Part shown: piece after piece, positions 15,213 through 22,953 of the stretch | Position numbering within the stretch: the stretch's first letter is position 1 | Layout: each line of letters opens with the position of its first letter | NCBI GenBank assembly: GCA_000482145.1 | Contig: AUXH01000086.1 | Coordinates: 1-44,565 of the forward strand | Origin: Strigomonas culicis | Lineage: Eukaryota > Euglenozoa > Kinetoplastea > Trypanosomatida > Trypanosomatidae | Length of the DNA stretch: 44,565 nucleotides | Direction of reading: 5' to 3' | The notes under the pieces: generated by a model | Told to the model about the DNA's origin: nothing | Databases searched by the model: none | Seen by the model: the letters and a program-made list of their open reading frames with translations, nothing else | Made by a program: the position numbers and the translations under genes

Positions 15213-16307
15213 TTACACTTTAAAATACACGGCATTTGTGTCGATGCCCACTACTGAAGGCATCCCACCTCCTTTGCTCTTGTGATGTGCCAGGGCCTCT
15301 TCGACTGCCTGCTTGCATCCTATCCAGTAGTTGTAGTCGTCCACCTGCACCACGATCGGCGCGTGCCCGTTGGGCTGACGCGCACGGAGAAACGTCAGCA
15401 ACTCGTCCAACACAAACCGGACGGATTGGTACCAATCCGCGTCCACGTGTACCATCGCGACGCCGTCCGCAAAAGGCTCACTTGACAGAAGTGCCGGCAG
15501 GGTGCTCTCAAACAGCCCCTCTACCGTGACGACGCGGTCCTCGACGCCGAAGGCGCGCGCCAGCCGCCGCACGTGGCCGGAGGAGGCGGCGCACGTGCCG
15601 GTGGACCAGGCGCTCGCAGATGCGGGCACGCGCTGCACCTCGCCGTTGTTCTGCCGCACGTCGACCGCGTCCGCGGGCGTGGGGGCAGGCATCCCCTTGT
15701 AGGTGTCGAGTGCAAACACCTGCTTCTTCTTTTCCACGGGCTGTCCGGTCCGCTTTTCATACAGGTCCTCTGCGTGCGCGAGTGCGACGGCCATCAACAC
15801 GGCGGACCCCCCGCCCGCGGTGCCGCACTCAAGAAGAGGCCCGGACGTGGCGTGCGGATGCGTCGCGTAGAGCGCCATCACGCTCTGGTACAGATGCAGC
15901 AGGCGCGGCCACGTCAGCATCGTGTAGTCCAGCAAACTGTCACACAGACTGTGAAAAAGAGCGCCTCCCTCCGCCTGCACCGCGTCCGGTGGGGGAAGTA
16001 AGAGCGGTCGCAGCCTCTCGTTGAGGTCATAGAGGAGATAGCGCGCACTGCTGTTGTCGGGCGTGTGGCGTAGCTCCTCGAGAACGGCCTGGCGGGCCTC
16101 AAAGAGATTCCCCGCCCCGTTAAGGAAGCACAAGGCGCGACAGTAGTCTACACCGGAAAGGTCACCTGGCGTGCTCACCCAATGCGCGGCTTTCGTTTCG
16201 TTAACCCGTTCCAGCACCGCCTTTGCGTTTCCGCGGTTGATGTCGGACACCAGCTGCTGCAGCGAAGGGTTTAAGGCAAACCGAACGAGAAGTCTCGTTT
16301 TCAGCAT
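15213..16307 (-). CDS. TylF/MycF-type (macrocin O-methyltransferase-like) methyltransferase
   Basis: A 364-residue protein whose C-terminal two thirds match the TylF/MycF class I O-methyltransferase family, best known from bacterial macrolide tailoring. Seen: the SAM-binding LLECGTAGGGS at 158-168, the family block ALDTYKGMP at 199-207, HVDADWY at 287-293 (where family members carry the acidic Mg-binding residue), and VDDYNYWIGCKQAVEE at 322-337, also family-typical. The N-terminal 110 residues are helical with a TPR-like look (ALCFLNGAGNLFEARQAVLEEL at about 58-79); similar fusions occur in bacteria. The substrate is unknown; sugar or small-molecule hydroxyl methylation would be a guess. The family is mostly bacterial, so transfer is possible, but base composition matches neighbouring genes, arguing against a recent event. 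No signal peptide is seen. Confidence 0.88.
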   Translation of the reverse strand: MLKTRLLVRFALNPSLQQLVSDINRGNAKAVLERVNETKAAHWVSTPGDLSGVDYCRALCFLNGAGNLFEARQAVLEELRHTPDNSSARYLLYDLNERLRPLLLPPPDAVQAEGGALFHSLCDSLLDYTMLTWPRLLHLYQSVMALYATHPHATSGPLLECGTAGGGSAVLMAVALAHAEDLYEKRTGQPVEKKKQVFALDTYKGMPAPTPADAVDVRQNNGEVQRVPASASAWSTGTCAASSGHVRRLARAFGVEDRVVTVEGLFESTLPALLSSEPFADGVAMVHVDADWYQSVRFVLDELLTFLRARQPNGHAPIVVQVDDYNYWIGCKQAVEEALAHHKSKGGGMPSVVGIDTNAVYFKV

Positions 16308-16347
16308 ACGCTTTTTTTATACGGGCGACGTGGGGTGTTGCTTTGTA

Positions 16348-16377
16348 TTAAAACCGAATGCAAGAGTGCACGTTCAT
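16348..16377 (-). promoter_or_regulatory. Nine-codon uORF in the TylF-like gene leader
   Basis: The predicted 5' UTR contains ATG (16377-16375) opening a nine-codon frame (MNVHSCIRF) that ends at TAA (16350-16348), 40 bases before the main ATG. It would reduce or regulate translation if included in the mRNA. Confidence 0.4.
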
Positions 16378-16382
16378 CTGCA

Positions 16383-16414
16383 CTAAACAGCAGAGAAAAA
16401 GGGGGAGAAAAAGA
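16383..16414 (-). promoter_or_regulatory. Predicted SL trans-splice acceptor for the TylF-like gene
   Basis: A 23-base pyrimidine tract (16392-16414) is followed by TGTTT-AG at 16383-16384. A second AG at 16378-16379 directly precedes the uORF ATG. Confidence 0.6.
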
Positions 16415-16736
16415 TAAAGATTGTGAAGAACAAGAAAAACTGCAACCGAGATAATAGTAAAACAGAAACCGTGTGCAGAATAAAGAGAACACTCTTTTTT
16501 TAATTATAAGTGAGTGTGAAACCTTATGTACATCATAATAAAACAAGTAGGGCAGCATTCGACTGTTGTTTGCACAAATATCAAGCAAATGATTTTTTTT
16601 TTCGTTTTCTTGATTGTGCCAGTTCTAAAGCAAGAACAACAACAACAACAAAAGAATAAATGGAAAAGACAAGAAGTATAGTAATACAGAAGCAATCAAA
16701 AAAGAAAAAAAAACATCCGTAACTCTCAATGGGTAT

Positions 16737-18533
16737 CTACTGTACAATGCGGACCATTAAGGTGCAACTTCTCGTCAGACCGACACTTTGTAGTGTCTTT
16801 TGATGATCATTAAACACTTGCACAGGGAAGGATTGGCAAAGCTCAAATTTCTCCTTGGCAAATTCTGGCGCGGCGGCAATGAATTCTTTTCGCAGCTCCT
16901 CGATGGTGTTTTGTGGAGACATGCGGAGTGTAATCTTCTGACCCGTCGGCATCCGGAACAAGATGGACACCAAGTCTCCGAGTTTGGTATCCTTCGGCTC
17001 CACGGTGTTACTCTCTTTTTGCTCCTCACGTACCGGCACGGCGGGCGTGGCGGTCGGCTGCTCCTGGGCCCCTCTTTGCTCGGCGCGGTACTGCGCTTCC
17101 GCCGCACTGACGTGCTTCACAGTGCCCAGAAAGCCTCCGTTTTGCATCTTTTGGCCCTCCGTCTCTCTACCGAGGAATCCGGCCACCCCTTCGCGGACAT
17201 TGACGAGGTTGCCGCTGGGCGTCACGTGCTGCTTCGGCACCTTGCTCAAGAACTCGTCCTTGGAGAGCGGTTTGTATCCCTGTGCCTTATCTCCCGCGGA
17301 GACGATGTTGCTAGCAGCGCTCTTGTGCACATTGGCGTCGTCGCCGCCACCGAGCCGACGACCCTCGCTCTTCTTCTTTTCCTCGGGCTTCAGCCCAGCG
17401 CTGCACATTTCACTGCTCTTGTTGATTATCTCGATGGGGTAGCCGGATGGGTACTTGTCCTTGAATTCGTATGGGTAGTAGCCCTCCTCGAGGTCTCGCA
17501 GAAAGGCGTCACAGAGGGGCCAACCGAAAGGCCTAAAGAGTCCGTTGTTCACCACAATGCCGTTCTTGTACACAATCACCTTCACCACATCACGATCGCG
17601 AATGCCGCCCATCTTGCCCTCCATCACAACACCCTTGTAGCCGACGTAGTCGGATAAGATGCGCGCGTTCTTAATGAGCAGGTCGACGTCGACGCCCTCC
17701 TCAATGCTCCTGCGGCGCTCTCGCGGTACCTCCTTCTTCTGACCGAAGAGTTTCGTGCCCTTCTGCGCCGTGTTTGTAAAGTTGATGGGTCCCGAGTGGT
17801 GTGAGCCCTCCCCATCGCTGTCTTCCTTCGCCTTGTCCGCGTCACGCGGCGTCACAGGGCTGAAGTCACCCGCGTATAAGTCAAATTCTCCCGCCGCCTC
17901 ATTCTTCTTTCTCCCTTGGTTCCCTTTCCACTGAAGCCCGTAGTCCGCTAGGAAGGCGACAATGTCAGATAGCTCCTCCTCGAGCTCGCGCTTTTCTTCG
18001 TACAGCGTGACGACTACATTCTCGGCCTCATCGCGCTTCTCGTGCTCTGCTTTAAACCGCTCTTGCAAGGATTGGTACTTGCTATTCATCTCCTGCAGCT
18101 CCAGTTGGTAGTTCTTGTGACGCTTTTCTAGCTCGTTCAACCTTGATGCCATTGCAGTAATAAAGTCATCATTGCTATTGTTCACACGAGACCGCAGTTG
18201 CGAGGGAAATGAGCCCTCGTCCTCTTCTACGTCGGCAGGGCTACTAATGACATTCTGCTTCTTCTGTGCGGATGGTGAATACACGACCTCACCATTTATA
18301 TCCGTGGCGGCGTTGCGCTGCTGCTTCATGTGCTTTTGGAGACCTGCTCCTTTGGTGGGAGACGGATGGCCATTGCCTAGGTCCGGCGGAGGCGCGCGAA
18401 GGACCTGCTCCATGAGCAGGCGCCTCGTATCGTCGTCGAGCACATCGGGTTTCAGCAGATTCTTCACGTCCCGCTTATTTCCATTCGTGGGCCGATACTT
18501 GATGGGCGAGCGGGGCTTATGGTTATTTTTCAT
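16737..18533 (-). CDS. SEP and UBX domain protein, UBXN11-like (p97/VCP cofactor family)
   Basis: A 598-residue protein with a disordered basic N-terminus (1-120), a coiled coil at about 123-200, a SEP domain at about 316-375 (VIVYKNGIVVNNG, then LRDLEEGYYPYEFKDKYP), a low-complexity linker, and a C-terminal UBX domain at about 520-598. The order coiled coil-SEP-UBX matches UBXN11 (socius) better than p47, which has an N-terminal UBA domain instead. UBX proteins recruit the AAA ATPase p97/VCP to substrates. The loop that normally carries the p97-contacting Phe-Pro-Arg reads SFPVQVF (568-574), with Val in place of Arg, so p97 binding may be weaker or absent. The start is ATG 18533; the frame upstream begins at GTG. 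The domain call is secure; the role is inferred. Confidence 0.9.
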   Translation of the reverse strand: MKNNHKPRSPIKYRPTNGNKRDVKNLLKPDVLDDDTRRLLMEQVLRAPPPDLGNGHPSPTKGAGLQKHMKQQRNAATDINGEVVYSPSAQKKQNVISSPADVEEDEGSFPSQLRSRVNNSNDDFITAMASRLNELEKRHKNYQLELQEMNSKYQSLQERFKAEHEKRDEAENVVVTLYEEKRELEEELSDIVAFLADYGLQWKGNQGRKKNEAAGEFDLYAGDFSPVTPRDADKAKEDSDGEGSHHSGPINFTNTAQKGTKLFGQKKEVPRERRRSIEEGVDVDLLIKNARILSDYVGYKGVVMEGKMGGIRDRDVVKVIVYKNGIVVNNGLFRPFGWPLCDAFLRDLEEGYYPYEFKDKYPSGYPIEIINKSSEMCSAGLKPEEKKKSEGRRLGGGDDANVHKSAASNIVSAGDKAQGYKPLSKDEFLSKVPKQHVTPSGNLVNVREGVAGFLGRETEGQKMQNGGFLGTVKHVSAAEAQYRAEQRGAQEQPTATPAVPVREEQKESNTVEPKDTKLGDLVSILFRMPTGQKITLRMSPQNTIEELRKEFIAAAPEFAKEKFELCQSFPVQVFNDHQKTLQSVGLTRSCTLMVRIVQ

Positions 18534-18551
18534 GAGTTCTATCTGCACACT

Positions 18552-18581
18552 CTGTTAAAGAGTCGAGGAAAGAAAAGAAAG
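18552..18581 (-). promoter_or_regulatory. Predicted SL trans-splice acceptor for the SEP-UBX gene
   Basis: A pyrimidine tract (18565-18581) is followed by TTTAAC-AG at 18552-18553, 18 bases before ATG 18533. Confidence 0.6.
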
Positions 18582-18740
18582 CACACATTACTGCGGAATA
18601 CCACACAAGTCTCATGAAGCAACATGGGTTTGTATGATGCGAACGGGTGATGACACATGGCAAACATAATACAGGTTTCGCAGAAGCTGGCGTATACACG
18701 CACTGTACACAAAATAAACAAATAAAAAAGTGTCTGTTGT

Positions 18741-19934
18741 TCACTGCAGGACGGCACACGGGATAGGCGTGGTTCGCAGATTCTGCATGTGGTGCTCCCA
18801 CTCGCAGACGACACTGGAGGACAGCTCCACACGAAACGCGCAGAGCGAGTGCACTTCAGTCCACGACCAGAACAAGGTGGCTTCTTTAGCCTTCCCTATC
18901 GGTTTGTACTTGAAGTTCTCGTCAATCAGGTTGGAGGCGCAGTGCAGCGTGACAGTCGTTGTCCAGCGCTGTACTTTGCTCTCCGCCCCATCGCTGTGGC
19001 TACCACTTGCGAAGCGCACCGGCCTCTCACACACCGCACTGGATGGAAAAACAAGTTCCCATACCTCCTTTATCTTGTTCCAGCGAGGTACTACGGCAGC
19101 GTTGTACTCACCAATGACCTCAAACGCATCTTTGAGGGGACCTTCCGCTGTGTACTGATCAACATGGAGAGCCGACTGACTCATCGCCTTCAATACCTTT
19201 AGAATCCGCTTATGCACACTCGCCTGCTTGCGCTTGTACTTTCTTTTTTCGTCGGCACTTTGCGGGAGGTTGCTGCCATCCACATAGCTTTTGTCACCCG
19301 TGATGGCGCTGGCCAGCACGTTGCGCCGCACGTGAAGGAGTTTGCCAAGTGGGCACAGCACATAGTACTCCTCCGTCTCGTCCCCAATGCCATCGCCCTC
19401 CCCATACAAGCAGCTAGACGTTTCGGAGAGAGACAGGCCTGCCCAGAACTCCTTCAAGCGCTGCTGCATGGCCGCCCCCCGCTCGCGAATGTACTGCGCC
19501 CGCCGCGCTGCAAGCGTGCTTTCATTCAGGAGGAGCGGCAGACGACAGTGCAGAAGGGCGCTCGGCGCACTCCTCAACGGTTTCTCCAGCAACACCCACT
19601 CACCGGATAGTTGAACGTCGTAGTACGGCAGTGTCTCAAAGAAATTACTCTGCTGCTCGAGGGCTGGTGCGCCGACACTGTCCGAGGCAGCAGAATGATG
19701 GTCATCGGAAAGCACTTCATAGTACTGCGAGAAGAGGCGGAGAGAGACGTTGTGACGATCGCTATAGAATACTTCACGTAGTGGTGCGTTTTGGTCCAGT
19801 GCCTTCAAAAGGAAAAATGTGTAGGCGTTGACGCCGTCATTAACCCCATCCACAAATTCCGTTGTGTCCGCATATGCACAGAGAATCAGCAGGGCGGAAA
19901 GGAGAGCTGTCAGAACAATGACACTGCTGCGCAT
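18741..19934 (-). CDS. OS-9-like MRH-domain protein of the ER (divergent)
   Basis: A 397-residue secretory-pathway protein. Residues 1-22 form a signal peptide (hydrophobic run, cleavage near AYA-DT). The C-terminal half looks like a mannose-6-phosphate-receptor-homology (MRH) domain: six cysteines at 175, 194, 302, 332, 365 and 377 match the three-disulfide pattern, and SSCLYGEG, EEYYVLC and TEVHSLCAFRVEL align with MRH blocks. In OS-9/Yos9 such domains read trimmed N-glycans during ER-associated degradation. Oddities: about 100 residues between the second and third Cys, much longer than usual; the segment after the second Cys (PLGKLLHVRR) lacks the Gln residues that contact mannose; and Tyr of the final block is Phe. 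No ER-retention tetrapeptide is present. Glucosidase II beta or GlcNAc-phosphotransferase gamma are alternatives. Confidence 0.75.
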   Translation of the reverse strand: MRSSVIVLTALLSALLILCAYADTTEFVDGVNDGVNAYTFFLLKALDQNAPLREVFYSDRHNVSLRLFSQYYEVLSDDHHSAASDSVGAPALEQQSNFFETLPYYDVQLSGEWVLLEKPLRSAPSALLHCRLPLLLNESTLAARRAQYIRERGAAMQQRLKEFWAGLSLSETSSCLYGEGDGIGDETEEYYVLCPLGKLLHVRRNVLASAITGDKSYVDGSNLPQSADEKRKYKRKQASVHKRILKVLKAMSQSALHVDQYTAEGPLKDAFEVIGEYNAAVVPRWNKIKEVWELVFPSSAVCERPVRFASGSHSDGAESKVQRWTTTVTLHCASNLIDENFKYKPIGKAKEATLFWSWTEVHSLCAFRVELSSSVVCEWEHHMQNLRTTPIPCAVLQ

Positions 19935-20596
19935 AATCTACTTGTTGCACACCACAAAAAGGAAAAGAAAAAGAAGAAACAAGAGGAAGAAGATAATATA
20001 CATGCATGAAGGTCAAAAAAAAAATAGAAGTGCATCTCTTTTAAAAAGCGAAGTCCATGCCAAGAGTGACAGTGCGTTATTCCACATTTTCTTCCTTCAT
20101 TTGTGCCTCAGCTATTATTATCATCAATAATAATATATAAAATATTTCTTTTTTGTTTTTTTCCCCATTGTTTTACAACAATTCTAATCGAACGCAGTGA
20201 TAAAGAATGAATAGTTTTTCTTTTTTTTTAAAGGAATTGTAAGTGTGGGCGTGTGTGTCTGCTAAGCTTACAGTCAACTGACCGATATAACCCTGAAGAA
20301 GAAAAATAAAAATAAAAATAAACGTAGACGATCAACTTGTTAATATATAAATGTGTACACAACTATTGAGTAATCGTCACACCTGCGTAGATAGATAAAT
20401 ACAAAAGTACATTGGTGAACGGCGATAAAAAAAAAATACGACACGAAAATAATAATATGATGAAAGAGTGGGGTTTTGATGATGAGCCATCTTTCTCGTT
20501 TTATAGTTTTGATTTTTCTCTCCCTCTCTCTCGTTCTCAACTCATTGGTTGTGCTTCTTCTCTTATGACGCGGCGCCACCCGAGGCTATTCTCTTC
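19935..20596. other. AT-rich intergenic region between L2HGDH copy A and the MRH gene
   Basis: It holds the MRH splice signals, ATT/ATA-rich repeats at about 20110-20145, T-runs, and pyrimidine-rich DNA at about 20510-20540. Expected content is the L2HGDH copy A 3' UTR. No gene was recognised. Confidence 0.6.
19941..19992 (-). promoter_or_regulatory. Predicted SL trans-splice acceptor for the MRH gene
   Basis: A long pyrimidine tract (about 19956-19992) is followed by CAAC-A-AG at 19941-19942 and TAG at 19938-19939, just before the ATG. Confidence 0.55.
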
Positions 20597-22132
20597 TTAC
20601 TTCCACTCGAACTGCTGAGCCGCGTTCTTAACGATATCTTCTGCGATGGCCATGCAGGACGTGGCGGCAGGGCTGGGTGCATTGCGCACATTGATAATGA
20701 GCGGCTTTTGGCCGTCCACGAGCTCCGGCTTGGCATTGTTGAGGGCGGTCTGGAGGTCGAGCTCCTTACCGAGGTTCGCCTTCACCGTTGTCCGCGGCCG
20801 CGCGTACTCCATCGCGAGGTCCATGTTGAGCGTACCGTTTTCGTTGACGCCCACGCCCATCACACCACAGAAGCTCTCCTCGATATCGTTGAATGTGATG
20901 GACGGAATGAGGCGCTGCGCCTGCTGGAGGAAGGCGTTCTTGTTGAGGTCCATGTAGTAGGTCTCCACGATGGTGCCCAGGTTCCGCCACAGCGACACCC
21001 ACCCGCCCTTACTGAAAGCGCAGCTCATGCAGTATTCGAGATCGAAGAAGTAGGGGTTGTAGCCGTAGCGGTCAAACACAAAGGCGGAGCCGGGCCCCAG
21101 GATCATCTGGCGGCCACGGCGGACGTCACACGTGGGCGTGAAGTGGATGCCCACGCTGAGGCCCTTGGAGGTGTCCGGCACAGGGTAAATGTGCGCCTTG
21201 CACACGCCGCGCTTCTCGGGGATCATCTGATAGTAGCGGCCGCGGAAGCCGTACGTTTGGGTGATGCGCAGGCCAAAGCGGCCGAGCACCTTCCCGCTCT
21301 GCTTGGCCACCACATCGTTACTGAGGCCGCAGCACGTGATGACGTTCTTGGCGAGGATGGTCTTCTCGGGGCCGAGGTGGCCGCTCTCGCGCCCGCGGAT
21401 GAGCACCAGCTCCTCGGAGGGCGTCTGCACACCGACGAAGTCCTGCGCCTCAAACTGGAACTGGTAGTTGAAGAGCTTGGGGGTTGCCGTGAGCTGCTTG
21501 AACATATGACGGCAGACCTCGGCAAAGTCCGCAATGCCGGTCTGGGGGGACCACAGCGCCACCGTCCCGCGCACATTCGGCTCAATGGCGTGAATCTCCT
21601 CCTGCGAGCGCAGAATGCGCAGCTGCTGGACGCCGTTGGTGACACCATTGTTGTAGAGTGTCTCCACAATCTTCAAGTCGGACTCCTTATCACCAACGAT
21701 CATCTTGCCGCACATTTCATACGGAAGCTTGTTCTTGTTGCAGTAATCGATGATGAGGTCGTGGCCGCGGGGGCACAGGCGCGACATCGCGGAGCCCGGC
21801 TTGTAGTACATACCCGCGTGGATGCAGCCGCTGTTGTGGCCAGACTGATGCTGGGCAACGTCAGCCTCCTTCTCCAGAAGTATGACGCGCTTCTTGGGGT
21901 ACTTGGCGCGCAGCTCGCGAGCCGTCGCCACGCCGACGATGCCGCCACCGACGATGGCGACGTCGTACACATCGCGGCGATCATCCCTGGAGAAGGTGCT
22001 GAAGGCGTGGAGGGTGCTGGGGAGGTCCGTGGGGAGGGTACCGTACTCGCGGCGGTAGTTCACCGCTCCCGCGGTGATGCCCAAGAAGCCGACAGTGCAA
22101 GTGCCCGCAAAAACACGACCGTAGATACCCAT
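20597..22132 (-). CDS. L2HGDH: L-2-hydroxyglutarate dehydrogenase, copy A (FAD-dependent, mitochondrial)
   Basis: A 511-residue DAO-family flavoprotein. L-2-hydroxyglutarate dehydrogenase oxidises L-2-hydroxyglutarate to 2-oxoglutarate, passing electrons to the ubiquinone pool. Seen: a hydrophobic N-terminal segment at 6-22 (signal anchor or mitochondrial sorting signal), the FAD-binding GGGIVG at 62-67, and the family block QHQSGHNSGCIHAGMYY at 94-110. Conserved features near the C-terminus include FCGV, ARPR and NVRNAPSPAAT. The copy B gene lies immediately upstream (22954-24471). Residues 1-113 are identical between copies, whereas the rest has diverged substantially. The shared block extends 10 bases past the ATG and includes an AG at 22135-22136. 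A second possible acceptor lies at 22239-22240 after a pyrimidine-rich stretch. Activity on glycerol 3-phosphate or another 2-hydroxyacid cannot be excluded. Confidence 0.9.
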   Translation of the reverse strand: MGIYGRVFAGTCTVGFLGITAGAVNYRREYGTLPTDLPSTLHAFSTFSRDDRRDVYDVAIVGGGIVGVATARELRAKYPKKRVILLEKEADVAQHQSGHNSGCIHAGMYYKPGSAMSRLCPRGHDLIIDYCNKNKLPYEMCGKMIVGDKESDLKIVETLYNNGVTNGVQQLRILRSQEEIHAIEPNVRGTVALWSPQTGIADFAEVCRHMFKQLTATPKLFNYQFQFEAQDFVGVQTPSEELVLIRGRESGHLGPEKTILAKNVITCCGLSNDVVAKQSGKVLGRFGLRITQTYGFRGRYYQMIPEKRGVCKAHIYPVPDTSKGLSVGIHFTPTCDVRRGRQMILGPGSAFVFDRYGYNPYFFDLEYCMSCAFSKGGWVSLWRNLGTIVETYYMDLNKNAFLQQAQRLIPSITFNDIEESFCGVMGVGVNENGTLNMDLAMEYARPRTTVKANLGKELDLQTALNNAKPELVDGQKPLIINVRNAPSPAATSCMAIAEDIVKNAAQQFEWK

Positions 22133-22142
22133 TACTGTTTAA
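21794..22142. repeat. Gene-conversion block, copy A
   Basis: 349 bp covering the first 113 codons, the start codon and 10 bases of leader of L2HGDH copy A. It matches 24133-24481 with only three mismatches that I can find, then similarity falls abruptly on both sides. Confidence 0.85.
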
Positions 22143-22953
22143 CTGAAATGTGCCCACACACAAAAAGGCGAATTAAACTAGTGAACGATAGAAAAGTCTT
22201 TGAAATACAAAAGTAAAAGGTTAACAAAGACAATACAGCTGAAAGGAAACGAAACGACAAGTTTTGTTTTCGTATTGAGATTGCTTTTGAAGCACTGTGT
22301 TGTGGAAGCAAAGATGAGGGAGAAGAGAGAGAGCAGGTAGTGTGCAACACCTCAAAAAAGTTGCGCATCTCCACTACTTTTTTTTATTATCTTTTAAAAG
22401 CCACATATACTCACAATGCATTGGGAGTGTTTTTTTTCGTTCTTCTTTTACTCTTTTATGATCCCCTTTCTCTCTTGTGTTTTTAATGGAGTAAGTAGAC
22501 ACTGTGATACATATATACACCTGCATCTCTACCATTGAGTTTGAGTCGCTGGAAACGAAAAAGTTATATCTTTGAGTTCATTTATTTATTTCTATTTTCA
22601 AGGGGTAAGTTACGAGCTTGATTGGATTCACAGGTATACAACAATGCTAGTATTATTTGATTATTAAGGTGATCTAGCTATCGGAAATATCAACTATCAA
22701 AAAAAAAGAAGGGAATACAAACGAACAAACAAAAAAGAAATGAAATAAATAAATAAACCAAGATACAGATGTAAATGAAAACAAAAAAGAGGATGTATTT
22801 CTTATATATGAAAACAGTTTCTTTTGATGAGCGCACTTACGATTGGAGAAAAAAAGAGTGAAGGGTGACTCAGAGAGAAAGAACGAAAACGAGAACAAAA
22901 AAAAAAGAGAAAGTAAAAGAAATGAGAAAGACCAGTAAACCCCTATTAATTAA
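22133..22953. other. Intergenic region between the two L2HGDH genes
   Basis: 821 bp of AT-rich DNA with A- and T-runs and GAGA-rich stretches. It is expected to contain the 3' UTR of copy B and splice signals of copy A. It shows no resemblance to the region downstream of copy A beyond base composition. No gene was recognised. Confidence 0.6.

Larger units (their letters stand above)
16308..16736. other. Intergenic region between the SEP-UBX gene and the TylF-like gene
   Basis: It contains the uORF and splice signals of the TylF-like gene on the left, then AT-rich DNA with a (CAA)n run at about 16635-16651, expected to be 3' UTR of the SEP-UBX gene. Nothing else was recognised. Confidence 0.55.

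Noticed and set aside
20549..22216. 555-codon open frame on the plus strand
   Set aside because: It lies antisense to L2HGDH copy A, starts at TTG, has the Val/Ala/His/Arg-rich composition typical of a GC3-rich shadow frame, and a similar shadow appears opposite copy B.
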